A stretch of DNA of 42,505 bases from Planctomycetota bacterium (GTDB lineage: Bacteria > Planctomycetota > Planctomycetia > Pirellulales > Pirellulaceae): contig JAPLNL010000061.1 of the NCBI GenBank assembly GCA_026692905.1, positions 19,569 through 62,073 of the forward strand, written 5' to 3'. Of the stretch, positions 27,401 to 35,324 are shown in pieces; the first letter of the stretch is position 1; every line of letters begins with the position of its first letter. The notes beneath the pieces were generated by a model, which saw nothing but the letters and a program-made list of their open reading frames with translations, was not told where the DNA came from and did not search any database. The translations under genes and the position numbers were made by a program.

Positions 27401-27588
27401 AACCGGACAAGCCTGAGGTCGAGGTTACCTTCTTTCTTGTCCGTAGCGCCGTGGCAATCAAAACAGTACTGTCGTAGAATGGGGCGGATATGCCGCTCGA
27501 AGGAGGGCTCTTGCGAATTTGCAGAGCAATGCATGCAAAGCAGAATCGCTACTTGCGCAGCCAAAAGGACAAGTTTGTGGAGAGGCAT
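24436..27588 (-). CDS. planctomycete cytochrome c / DUF1549 / DUF1553 protein with inserted domain (1050 aa)
   Basis: A signal peptide ([26 protein letters not shown]) is followed by a PSCyt1 heme motif C42-FD-C45-H46. DUF1549 is at about 165-375 ([27 protein letters not shown]), with a second heme-like motif C356-AQ-C359-H360. DUF1553 begins near residue 600 ([24 protein letters not shown]) and ends SSEFVYVD. Between about 785 and 980, near the end of DUF1553, lies an extra ~195-residue segment absent from the shorter paralogue at 6547. It is rich in Trp/Gly/Asp ([32 protein letters not shown]) and looks like a beta-sandwich or binding module. The protein should be periplasmic and pair with the DUF1501 immediately downstream. 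It heads the minus-strand block. Confidence 0.92.
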   Translation of the reverse strand: [1050 protein letters not shown]

Positions 27589-27881
27589 AGGAAAACGCGG
27601 GACCTGATGCAGGCGGGGTGGGTTGGCGATTCTGTTAGCGGCACGGTGAAAGCATTACAATAAAAACGCCGTCGATCAACCAATCGCCGAACAGCACTTC
27701 ATCGAATGACTCGCACGCCTGCCACCAAATTTCCACGCCATTTGGGTGGGTATGGGGTGGGACTGCGAAAAACAGCCCCAACACCACTCGAACTAGCATA
27801 ATCGAGATCGGGTCGAAATGCACCATCAACTCTCCATCAACTGCTCTACTCAGGTTCGAGTTTCAAACAGAATGACAAAGC

Positions 27882-27926
27882 GAACGAGGGCCTCGAGCCC
27901 ACGTTCGCAACATGCTTGGCGTGCTA
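27882..27926. repeat. dispersed repeat copy, GCTTGGCGTGCTAA family
   Basis: GAACGAGGGCCTCGAGCCCA, GTTCGCA and GCTTGGCGTGCTAA follow the same order as at 5130-5174. It is followed within 60 bases by a copy of the CCCAGGCNTTCAAATG repeat. Confidence 0.6.
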
Positions 27927-27977
27927 ACCGATCGTGCCCCAGAAGTATTTGATATCTGGCATCCCTTCAGGATGCTT

Positions 27978-28018
27978 CCCAGGCCTTCAAATGTCATCGC
28001 ATTCGCGATTTAATCGCA
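27978..28018 (+). repeat. dispersed repeat copy, CCCAGGCNTTCAAATG family
   Basis: CCCAGGCCTTCAAATG..CGCATTCGCGATTTAATCGCA resembles 17282-17321. It stops a few bases from the Nudix stop codon. Confidence 0.6.
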
Positions 28019-28022
28019 GCGA

Positions 28023-28451
28023 TCAATCCAAAACAAAAACGCCTCGGTCCTTTGCTGAAAAGAAATCGGGAAGGCTACCAAGTAAATCTTTCTTTCTGCG
28101 AAGTTCGGCCTCTTCCAACCAATGCACCTCGGATACCTCTTCGAGGTTTGGAATTGGCTCTTGATGGATAGCCCGTGTACAAACGAGCCATTCCAGCTTC
28201 GTACCCCACAATGTTTTTGAGCTCCAAAGATGCTTAACAACGTCCACGTTCAAGCCGAGTTCTTCAAACGCTTCACGTTTTACTGCCGTCTCGAAATCTT
28301 CGCCGGCTTCGATGCCTCCACCAGGGAAACAGAGCAAACCTGGTGCTCTAACGAACTCGGAACGTCGAATCACCAAGAAACGTGATTCTTCTATGATGAT
28401 CGCGACCACGGCATGGCGTCCGCGATCGGGTGTGATTTCGACTGGGGGCAT
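28023..28451 (-). CDS. Nudix hydrolase
   Basis: From ATG 28451 the protein is 142 residues. A frame open to 28607 would add 52 residues whose first part (MGASPGSIVARHSS..) is translated palindromic repeat, so I reject that start. The Nudix box fits G-x5-E-x7-RE-U-x-EE-x-G-U as GGIEAGE..REAFEELGL, preceded by LLCFPGG. The enzyme should hydrolyse a nucleoside diphosphate linked to another group, needing Mg2+ held by the REAFEE glutamates. Substrate (oxidised dNTP, ADP-ribose or other) is not readable. It is a lone cytoplasmic gene. Confidence 0.9.
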   Translation of the reverse strand: MPPVEITPDRGRHAVVAIIIEESRFLVIRRSEFVRAPGLLCFPGGGIEAGEDFETAVKREAFEELGLNVDVVKHLWSSKTLWGTKLEWLVCTRAIHQEPIPNLEEVSEVHWLEEAELRRKKDLLGSLPDFFSAKDRGVFVLD

Positions 28452-28537
28452 TAAAGATGTGGAGTCGTAATTGTTTGCGTGAACAAGTGAGCAGATATGA
28501 GACTCATCCGGCGGATGGCTTGTGTTTTTTGTACTAA

Positions 28538-28614
28538 TTAGCCGTTGGGCGCTAGCCCCGGTTCTCGACGAATGTCGAGCAACTATAGAACCTGGGCTAG
28601 CGCCCAACGGCTAA
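28538..28614. repeat. 28-bp-arm palindrome (TTAGCCGTTGGGCGCTAGCC family)
   Basis: Left arm 28538-28565 and right arm 28587-28614 are reverse complements with a single mismatch around a 21-base loop. One arm's sequence recurs alone at 12877-12900. It lies between two minus-strand genes and would form a strong hairpin after the stop of the His/Tyr-rich gene, consistent with a terminator or RNA-processing site. Confidence 0.93.
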
Positions 28615-28649
28615 CGGTTTGTCTTCATTTCAAGACATTATGTCGATGT

Positions 28650-29768
28650 CTAGTTCAAGCAAACATTCAAAATCGCGTTCCATCGGATCGCATTCGACTT
28701 GGAAGCTTGCTCTTGAACTTCGGTAGCAAACAATTTCGCTCGATCGTCTTGACCTTCTAGCTTGAGCAACGCCGCCAGAAGCAATAGATCTTGTCCTGCT
28801 TGGTTGGAAGAATCCAAAACGGACTTGGACAATTGATCGAGAGATCGATTGACGTCGACTGTGCAGGCCGCGAAGTAATCTTGGAGTGAATCCTTGGCAA
28901 GTTCGCTGGGCTGCAGCATACTCCCTCCCTCGCAAGCTAGCTCGAGAAGCTTGAGAACGTCAGCGGTCGAAGGCTTCTTGGCTTGGTCAACTTCGACAGA
29001 AAAATAGCTGAGCAACGCTTGTCGCAAGTAAACGCCTGCACCCTTTTGCTGAGTGATACGTTCCATGCTTTTGCAGGAGGTGTATGCGTCATCGAGATCA
29101 CCACGGGCGACCATGTCGTCAACAAGTCCGACAGCGGCCTTGGTCCACACGGGCGAATACGGTTGCAAAATGGTTGGCTTGTTTGAAACCAAGTGGATGC
29201 CTTGGTCGCGTGCCTCTGTTTTCACGTTCTCAACAGTCTTTTTGACCGAATCCAACTTGGCAACCGGAATGCCCCCGAGAATTCGCGATTGATCGCCCCG
29301 TGTTTGCATGGCCAATGCATTGCTAACCGTTTTGTTGGCGGCAAAGGAAGTGTTTTGGAAAGCTCGAGATGTGTTCGTGCTGGCGATCGGGAAGCCTGTG
29401 TTTTGCTGGACTCCGCTCCAGGAGGTTGTGTAGCACGTTGGTGCGTAGTAAGTAGGAGCGAAATAGGTCGGCGCATAGTACGTTGGTGTGTAGTACACGG
29501 GAGCGAAATACGTCGGCGTGTAGTAGCTGACCGAGTAGTATCGTGGGAAAATGCGGCACGAAGGATAGTACGAGTAGGACGAATAAAAACTGCTATACCC
29601 GCCGAAGCTGCCGTAGTAATGCGAGCCCCATCCGCAGTGATGATGATGGTGGTGAAAGGGGTGGTGAGCCAAGGCCTGAGACTCTAGGGCGGTGCTTCCA
29701 ATCGCTACGCTTCCTAGGGCCAGAGTCCATTTGGCGATCGATTTGGAAAACTGCTTTAGGCTGCGCAT
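28650..29768 (-). CDS. exported His/Tyr-rich protein with pentapeptide repeats
   Basis: The 372-residue protein has a signal peptide (to about residue 34, ending ESQALA). A histidine cluster follows at 35-44 (HHPFHHHHHH) and a Gly/Ser/Tyr-rich stretch at 47-80. Residues 82-111 are six tandem copies of a five-residue unit of type Y-[YF]-[AT]-P-[TV]. Residues 175-372 are charged and helical and resemble TPR-like solenoids, although no clear TPR consensus is seen. Related Tyr/His-rich leaders are common in planctomycete exported proteins. The His run could bind metal and the tyrosine repeat could crosslink or self-assemble at the cell surface, but both are inference. I do not recognise a named family. 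Confidence 0.82.
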   Translation of the reverse strand: MRSLKQFSKSIAKWTLALGSVAIGSTALESQALAHHPFHHHHHHCGWGSHYYGSFGGYSSFYSSYSYYPSCRIFPRYYSVSYYTPTYFAPVYYTPTYYAPTYFAPTYYAPTCYTTSWSGVQQNTGFPIASTNTSRAFQNTSFAANKTVSNALAMQTRGDQSRILGGIPVAKLDSVKKTVENVKTEARDQGIHLVSNKPTILQPYSPVWTKAAVGLVDDMVARGDLDDAYTSCKSMERITQQKGAGVYLRQALLSYFSVEVDQAKKPSTADVLKLLELACEGGSMLQPSELAKDSLQDYFAACTVDVNRSLDQLSKSVLDSSNQAGQDLLLLAALLKLEGQDDRAKLFATEVQEQASKSNAIRWNAILNVCLN

Positions 29769-29848
29769 TTTTGGCTCTCACTGTTTCTTTGCTGGTGGCA
29801 TCTACACAAGACACGACTCTTTAGGCGAGCGGCAGCATGAATGGTATC

Positions 29849-29910
29849 CTAGCACGACGCGCAAGCTAGTGAATTGGAGTGTAGGTTCACTAGCTTGGGC
29901 GTCGTGCTAG
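29849..29910. repeat. 25-bp-arm palindrome, CTAGCACGACGCGCAAGCTAG family, copy 1
   Basis: Left arm 29849-29873 and right arm 29886-29910 pair with one mismatch around a 12-base loop. Identical or near-identical arms occur at 40081-40139 and 42470-42505. It lies between two minus-strand genes (DUF423-like and His/Tyr-rich). Confidence 0.93.
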
Positions 29911-29946
29911 GCATTTTTTGCCGCATAACTCACTTTAGTATTGAAT

Positions 29947-30384
29947 CTAGCTGGGGAGTTTGCCAGTACCATTCAAAGATTTGTTAGGGAAAATCGCCCC
30001 AATTGCTACCATTAGCCAACTTAGCATCATCGTAGCCCCTCCAAGTGGGACAATGCTCCAGTGGCCGATTTGGTCGAAAAAGACCATGCTGTAGAGGCCC
30101 CCCGAAAACAATCCGATGCCAACGAAAAATAGGAGGCCAGCGAATTGCCAGGATTTACGGGTGGCGGTGGCTGGGCAAAGACCGAGCGAGAGGACTGCGA
30201 GCGAGTGGTACATTTGGTACTTCACGGCAATCTCGCATTGCCCGAGTTTCTTTTGGACTTGGACGTCGTCAATACCAGAGTCTTGCAACCGTTTGGGGAG
30301 CGAGTGCGAGCCCATGGCTCCAATGCCCACGGCGATGAGGCAAGAGATTGCCGCCAAAAAAACAAGCGAACGCGAACCAAGCAT
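29947..30384 (-). CDS. DUF423 small membrane protein
   Basis: ATG 30384 is preferred: GAGG lies 6 bases upstream and it begins MLGSRSLVFLAAISCLIAV, a first membrane helix. A start 39 bases earlier would add 13 residues. The 145-residue protein has four hydrophobic helices. DUF423 hallmarks are GAMGSHSLPKRL, the VKYQMYHSLAVLSLG helix, the GIGLFSGGLYSM helix and the final PLGGATMMLSWLMVAIGA. The family (E. coli YgdD) is in the inner membrane and its function is unknown. No partner is evident. Confidence 0.9.
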   Translation of the reverse strand: MLGSRSLVFLAAISCLIAVGIGAMGSHSLPKRLQDSGIDDVQVQKKLGQCEIAVKYQMYHSLAVLSLGLCPATATRKSWQFAGLLFFVGIGLFSGGLYSMVFFDQIGHWSIVPLGGATMMLSWLMVAIGAIFPNKSLNGTGKLPS

Positions 30385-30592
30385 TGTGGGCCTCAGTAAA
30401 AAGATGCCGTTGACCGGTTCCAAAACCGGATACGTTTCCAGACCAAGTATTGCCCCCGTCTGTGCTTGTTACAAGCCCATCGTGAATTGCTGGCGCGAAA
30501 CGAAGCGACTCGGCGTGCCATTCGGGAACTCATGATCATACACAGGCCTGCAAAGAAATTTCAGTAGGACAGTGCTAGGTAAATCACACGCA

Positions 30593-31654
30593 TTACCAAT
30601 CTGGATTGACGAACTTTCCGCTGTCGCGAGTGGCGATTTCACGCCAGATTGCTAGATCGATTTCGTTCGAGACCGAATGAACCGATCCGTCGAGAACTGC
30701 TACGTTCACCAAACTCCGGTGGCCACTTCGCGAGGTCACGGCCGCTGCCGACGTGTGAAATTTTGGACGAGGGCAAATTGGCGCACCTGCTTCGCATCTT
30801 GGAGCCACGGCCGTTACTTGCACTCGGAGATTGATCCAATCGGATGTTTCTGGGTAGGAACCAACCTTGGTTTTTGTGTTGGGAGTAAATACTGCGGAAA
30901 AGCCAGTTTGCTCGACGTCGCTATTGGCCCACTGCGTGTGTGAAAATGATTGACGTGTTACGCTGACTCCATAGGCTTCCAATTCCGACGGAGAATTGGG
31001 AATCGGTAAAGTGGATGCGGAACAAAATTGAGCTTCCAAAAGTGTACCGCCGGGCAAGACCTCAGCAAAAACAAGGGTCGTCGACATCCCATCAAGAACG
31101 GAGGCAGCCGAAATGCCACTTCCTGTGCCTGAATAAACTCCGACGTGAGGAGAGCTTTCGCCTAGATCGTCAATGAGCCAAATGCCTTGAACTGCGGCAT
31201 AGGAGACACCACGATGTTCAAAACCATATGCATTCGTTGTGACTTCGTCCCACGCAACAGACGGACATACGTAGATACTCGGTCGAATGACGCTTGCCGT
31301 TTGTTTGGGCGAAATAGGCTGATGCCAGCCCTTATCGACATCGATTTTGGGTGAATAACCGCTATCGATGTAGGGAAGCAATTTGTAAAAGAGGGACCAA
31401 CGTGGCACGGAATCGCCAAGTCGCCAGCCTTCACAAGGAATCTGCGTGGCGGATTTCGGGAATCGTTGATGCGCCGATTCATGGTTGAGCAGTGCGAGGA
31501 CGAGTTGGCGTGAATTGCTTTGGCAACTCGCGCGCCGAGCAGCCTCTCTAGCCGCTTGAACAGCTGGCAGCAACAACGCAATTAAAACGCCGATGATCGA
31601 AATGACGACCAAAAGCTCAACGAGTGTGAAAGCAACTTTGCGAGGGATATTCAC
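30593..31654 (-). CDS. DUF1559 protein with prepilin-like N-terminus
   Basis: GTG 31654 is chosen: AGGAG lies about 10 bases upstream and the product starts with the type IV prepilin/pseudopilin leader [17 protein letters not shown]. An open frame extends upstream to 31972, overlapping the next gene, so a longer start is unlikely. The 353-residue protein has the DUF1559 hallmark [11 protein letters not shown]-like segment here as [14 protein letters not shown], then [21 protein letters not shown]. The C-terminal part contains the conserved H-x-G-x-H-x-like tail as [28 protein letters not shown]1559 proteins are a hugely expanded family in planctomycetes, anchored by a cleaved pilin-like helix and probably part of surface fibres or pseudopili (family knowledge). 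Its target is unknown. Confidence 0.9.
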   Translation of the reverse strand: MNIPRKVAFTLVELLVVISIIGVLIALLLPAVQAAREAARRASCQSNSRQLVLALLNHESAHQRFPKSATQIPCEGWRLGDSVPRWSLFYKLLPYIDSGYSPKIDVDKGWHQPISPKQTASVIRPSIYVCPSVAWDEVTTNAYGFEHRGVSYAAVQGIWLIDDLGESSPHVGVYSGTGSGISAASVLDGMSTTLVFAEVLPGGTLLEAQFCSASTLPIPNSPSELEAYGVSVTRQSFSHTQWANSDVEQTGFSAVFTPNTKTKVGSYPETSDWINLRVQVTAVAPRCEAGAPICPRPKFHTSAAAVTSRSGHRSLVNVAVLDGSVHSVSNEIDLAIWREIATRDSGKFVNPDW

Positions 31655-31825
31655 TTGCAAGTTTCTCCTACTAAAAGGTGAAGGATCGCGAGCTAAGCTA
31701 GGCGGCCCAACTGTTGTTATATCAAACCTTCTTCGGACTTGCATCATATGCTCCCCTGCCCCAAATGGCGTTGAATTAGCAAGTAGTGGAATCTCGTAAG
31801 AGTTTCTGAAGTGCCTCGAAGTCCA

Positions 31826-31874
31826 GGAAGTTTTACAACTTCCGCTACGAGCACGGCTAACCGGACCAGCCGGT
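31826..31874. terminator. hairpin pair after the 667-aa membrane protein gene
   Basis: GGAAGTT-TTAC-AACTTCC (31826-31843) and ACCGG-ACCAG-CCGGT (31860-31874) lie directly beyond the minus-strand stop at 31879. The GCCGGTGGGATT tail matches the right arm of the hairpin at 34278-34296. A terminator role is inferred from position; there is no clear T-run. Confidence 0.5.
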
Positions 31875-31878
31875 GGGA

Positions 31879-33882
31879 TTAGACTTGTTGCTTGAGGCAT
31901 CGGGCGAAAACAAACGAAGTAACAAGCGTGCCCACGCAAGCAATCAATAGGCTGGCATGTGTGCCTAGCCAATTGCTATATCGAAATTGCCAGAACTCTC
32001 CGTGAATACTGATCATCGAGACATCCACCGTCAACAAGCAGAGCGATATCGTGCAAAGGATGAAACCGACTCGCTCCCATCGTCGGTTTCGTGACAACGC
32101 AGTGACGATGCCTGTGCAGGCACTGACCGTCACCCAGGCCAATTGCAACAACCCCCATGGCAATTGAAACCAAGCTCCCATGCCGGGTAGTAGAGGTTTT
32201 AGCCCAATCGCACACAGAGCCACAATCCCCATCAGCCAAAACAGTTCTCTCAATTGAATCGATTGTTGTTTCAACGAATCATCCGATCGCTCGCTCCTAG
32301 CACGCTGTCGAAGCCGTGAATAGATTGCCACTGCAATCCAAATGGGTAGGGCAAAAACGGATGGAAGTGAAACCATAATCAGCCCCTGACACGCTTCCAA
32401 CGGCCTGTCTGGAAGCACGACCGCTAGCGAGATCAACACAATGCCGTAAACTGCCAGCAAATGAATCAGCCGAAGAATCCATCGCTGGGAGCCAAAAAAC
32501 AACATGGTCCACGCAAGGAAAATACCGCTCGAGCAAACTGCTTGAGCGTAGAGGAAGGACGATCGCGACGTATCGTTTGGATCACCAACGAAGGTGACTC
32601 TCGAAATGAGACCTGCCATGATCAAACTCAGCAAGATATAGAAGTCGCTCCACCCCCAATTAGTATCCGGTTTAGGCATTCGAATCCATAGCCAAATCCA
32701 GACCAAGGTCGAGCTCGAAAGAGCGGCTAGGCATGGCAACATCCACCAAAATGGGCGCCACCGCAAAAGCGTTTCACCCGTGACGAGATCGTGTTGGCGA
32801 AGCGTGAGCCCCCAACCGCTGTCGGTCGAAATCAGCGTCTGCGAATCAAGGAAAACAAACCGCAATCCATGCTCCTTGATCTCGCAGACCAAACGACCTG
32901 ATTCCGCATCCGTAATGAATGCTCGTTTGCCGTCCGTCCAGAGGCAATTCCTGGCGTCAGGCGATAGATCGCGAAGCGAACCCTGCCAGGCAGTTTGATC
33001 CACTGGGTTGGTAAGCCGCTTGCCGTTGAGTGAGTAAAAAATGCCCTTAACGCCGATATCACAAAGACAGTCGGTCGCATTCCAGAAAGCAAAGGATGTA
33101 ACCGGGGTTTCTAGTGGAATCGATTCGACGAGCTTTCCATCCAAGGTAGAACGAGACTCAAGATTGGCTCCAGTTACATCGATACTGAAAATGCGATTCC
33201 CAGAGAACTTCGTGTCGGAAAACCACAGGGTTGCGTTGGCCAAGTGCGTCCAACTCGTCAACAACTGAATCTCACCTCCCTCGGTGAAACGAAAAAGCTC
33301 GGTTGTGCCTTGGGTCGTTGCGGTGGGATTCTTATAGGTCCGTCGAAAAACAGGCTGTTCCGAATGAGACCAAACGATCCGCTTCCCAGAACCGGCAATG
33401 GAAAGCACCTGCCAATCCTCTTTGCTGCGACTCAAATCAAGCCCACGTAGTTCTTCAGCCGCTTCGACTACGAGAAACCGTTCCGTGACAAAACGGGGCC
33501 AAGTGTTACGTCCGATCGTGACTTCAAAGTCATGGACCATTCGACCCTGGCTATGATTGTAAACGGTGTTTCGAAAGGTCACCTCAGGCGAAGGTGCCTT
33601 TTGTTTGCCGAGGGAGAGATCTTTTTTGGCAGCCGATCGATAGCTGAAACCGTTCGCATTGGGAGGAAAAGACTTCGCAGTCAGATCATCCACGAACGGA
33701 GTCGCCGTTTTTGTCGATAAATCAAAGAGGTAGTCGCCAAAGACAACACGCTTGTTACTGCTTAAGCTCTGATTATTCCAACGAATAATGGGGGCTGCGG
33801 AGATAAACCAACCCCAACCGCACACGATGGGGACGAGTACCGCGAGGACCCGTATGCGTCTAACTAGCGATGTTCGATCCAT
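31879..33882 (-). CDS. unrecognised membrane protein, exported N-terminal domain plus about eight TM helices
   Basis: From ATG 33882 the product is 667 residues; an in-frame start 48 bases upstream is less likely. A first helix ([20 protein letters not shown]) is a signal anchor. Residues 40-385 are soluble and show repeated strand patterns ([41 protein letters not shown]), like an irregular beta-propeller of WD40/PQQ type. From about 390 the chain has about eight hydrophobic helices separated by short loops, one with an Arg/Ser-rich segment ([13 protein letters not shown]). No catalytic motif is visible. It is divergent from the DUF58 locus and in line with the DUF1559 gene. I do not recognise the family. 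A sensor or scaffold with an outside propeller is a guess. Confidence 0.75.
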   Translation of the reverse strand: MDRTSLVRRIRVLAVLVPIVCGWGWFISAAPIIRWNNQSLSSNKRVVFGDYLFDLSTKTATPFVDDLTAKSFPPNANGFSYRSAAKKDLSLGKQKAPSPEVTFRNTVYNHSQGRMVHDFEVTIGRNTWPRFVTERFLVVEAAEELRGLDLSRSKEDWQVLSIAGSGKRIVWSHSEQPVFRRTYKNPTATTQGTTELFRFTEGGEIQLLTSWTHLANATLWFSDTKFSGNRIFSIDVTGANLESRSTLDGKLVESIPLETPVTSFAFWNATDCLCDIGVKGIFYSLNGKRLTNPVDQTAWQGSLRDLSPDARNCLWTDGKRAFITDAESGRLVCEIKEHGLRFVFLDSQTLISTDSGWGLTLRQHDLVTGETLLRWRPFWWMLPCLAALSSSTLVWIWLWIRMPKPDTNWGWSDFYILLSLIMAGLISRVTFVGDPNDTSRSSFLYAQAVCSSGIFLAWTMLFFGSQRWILRLIHLLAVYGIVLISLAVVLPDRPLEACQGLIMVSLPSVFALPIWIAVAIYSRLRQRARSERSDDSLKQQSIQLRELFWLMGIVALCAIGLKPLLPGMGAWFQLPWGLLQLAWVTVSACTGIVTALSRNRRWERVGFILCTISLCLLTVDVSMISIHGEFWQFRYSNWLGTHASLLIACVGTLVTSFVFARCLKQQV

Positions 33883-34001
33883 TGTGGTGCGTTGATTGAG
33901 TTGCGTTGAAATCAAGAAGCGAAGATACATCGTATCTTGATGCGCCGCCGGCTGCGTTTTATCTAAATCCGGAATATCCGACTAGCCAAGCCAAAAGAGT
34001 A

Positions 34002-34132
34002 AAGCGATTGTCTCAATCGCTTGGCGGGCACTTTAGGGTCATTTTCAGCAGATCGGCCATGAAGCGAATTGCTGTTTGCAATTGGTTTCGATTGTGGTTT
34101 TGCAGCGCAGAAACGATTGAGGACAATCGTTT
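34002..34132. other. three consecutive short hairpins with CGATTG/CAATCG stems
   Basis: AAGCGATTG-TCT-CAATCGCTT (34002-34022) and AAACGATTG-AGGA-CAATCGTTT (34111-34132) are perfect 9-base stems. Between them, at about 34060-34092, GAAGCGAATTGC and GCAATTGGTTTC form an imperfect 12-base stem. The shared stem sequence in a promoter region suggests either paired operator sites or an RNA structure. No protein or RNA family is recognised. Confidence 0.5.
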
Positions 34133-34241
34133 TACACTGGTCAGCAATCCGAATAACGTGGTAAACAATTCAGCCTGACAAAAGGCACCTCATTCTGGAT
34201 TCTGGCAAACCTTCAAATCGGTATCGACGTAGTTACTTTTG

Positions 34242-34296
34242 AATCCCGCCGGCTTGCCCGGTGGACGTTTCGGCTTCTGGGCAAGCCGGTGGGATT
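34242..34296. repeat. palindrome, AATCCCGCCGGCTTGCCCG family
   Basis: Left arm 34242-34260 and right arm 34278-34296 pair along 19 bases with two G-T wobble positions around a 17-base loop. The tail CCGGTGGGATT is also found at 31870-31880. It lies about 110 bases upstream of the DUF58 start. Confidence 0.8.
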
Positions 34297-34407
34297 TGCT
34301 CTCAACGCCGTTTTTTGAGTGCAAAGACAGAACGAGGACCGTTCGATACAATAGAGTTCGGGCTACGAGCGATTTAGTGTGCCCATTCCTACGAATCGAA
34401 ATGCTGC

Positions 34408-35304
34408 ATGGTTGCCGTCGAACAATACCTGAAACCCGAACTTGCTTCTCAGATCAAAAGGCTCGATTTGCGAGCTCAAATGATCGTTCGCGGTTTTTTG
34501 CAGGGGATGCACGCTAGCCCCTACCATGGTTTTTCCGTGGAGTTCAGCGAACATCGCCGCTATGCCCACGGCGATGACCCCAAAGATATCGATTGGCTCG
34601 CTTATGCCAAAACGGACAAGTACTACGTTAAGAAGTTCGAGTCCGAGACGAATGTGACCGGGTACATGGTCATGGACTTGAGCCAATCGATGGGCTACAC
34701 CTACCGCCAACAGTTGACGAAATTCGACTATTGCATTTGTCTTGCAGCGGCCTTGTCCTATCTCATGCTGATGCAGCAAGACCCAATCGGCTTGGTCACC
34801 TTTGACAAGAAAATTCGAGCGAGCATTCCGCCACGATCACGCCGTGGTCAGTTTTCGGCTATTCTGAGCCAGCTGACCAAGCTCAAGACAGCGGGCGAAA
34901 CCGAGCTGCGAGCGCCGATTATGCAACTGGCCGCCATGTTGCGGCACCGTTCGCTCATTATGTTGATGAGTGACTTGTTGGCCGATGTCCAGCCTACGCT
35001 GGATTCGATTCGCATGTTGAAGCATGCTGGTCATGATGTGATCGTGTTTCATGTGCTCGATGAAGCCGAAGTGACATTTCCATTCGAAGGGCTAGTGCAA
35101 TTGACGGACCCGGAGTCGGGTCAATCCTTGAGCGTCAATGCGGACGACATGGGTCAAGAGTATCGCGAGAACATTCGCAAATTCCGGGAAGATCTGAAGC
35201 GAGGATTCAATGAAAGTCGCATCGACTACGTGCCGCTCGACACGAGTATGCCGTACGACAAGGCGATCACCGAGTACTTACTAAGTCGCCGAAATCGTTT
35301 CTAA
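34408..35304 (+). CDS. DUF58 protein with von Willebrand A-like domain
   Basis: The 298-residue soluble protein carries the DUF58 signature YAHGDDPKDIDW (52-63) and a full MIDAS-type DLSQS (D90, S92, S94) in YMVMDLSQSMGYT. It ends with YDKAITEYLLSRRNRF. DUF58 proteins usually occur in a MoxR (AAA+ ATPase)-DUF58-BatA-type operon, in which the complex is thought to help maturation or metal insertion of partner proteins, or stress tolerance. Here a MoxR gene is not next to it on either side within the window. The first BatA-like gene begins 20 bases downstream, so these are an operon. Confidence 0.92.
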   Translation: MVAVEQYLKPELASQIKRLDLRAQMIVRGFLQGMHASPYHGFSVEFSEHRRYAHGDDPKDIDWLAYAKTDKYYVKKFESETNVTGYMVMDLSQSMGYTYRQQLTKFDYCICLAAALSYLMLMQQDPIGLVTFDKKIRASIPPRSRRGQFSAILSQLTKLKTAGETELRAPIMQLAAMLRHRSLIMLMSDLLADVQPTLDSIRMLKHAGHDVIVFHVLDEAEVTFPFEGLVQLTDPESGQSLSVNADDMGQEYRENIRKFREDLKRGFNESRIDYVPLDTSMPYDKAITEYLLSRRNRF

Positions 35305-35324
35305 GTACGGAGCGCCCTCGAAAC

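Larger units (their letters stand above)
27589..28022. other. 434-base intergenic region, promoter side of the 17-27 kb block
   Basis: This region precedes the first gene of the minus-strand block and follows the end of the Nudix gene, so it should hold the block's promoter. I could not assign boxes. Its right half is repeat (27882-27926 and 27978-28018, listed separately). A 64-codon minus-strand frame at 27635-27829 has no recognisable family and is not called. Confidence 0.55.
33883..34407. other. 525-base divergent intergenic region with several hairpins
   Basis: Lies between the minus-strand membrane protein gene and the DUF58 gene, and should hold both promoters. It contains three short hairpins sharing CAATCG or AATTGC elements (34002-34132) and the palindrome at 34242-34296. 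A frame at 34239-34517 overlaps the DUF58 gene and is not real. Confidence 0.6.

Noticed and set aside
27635-27829. 64-codon minus-strand frame with hydrophobic stretches upstream of the cytochrome gene
   Set aside because: No recognisable family and no ribosome site; the region more likely holds the promoter.
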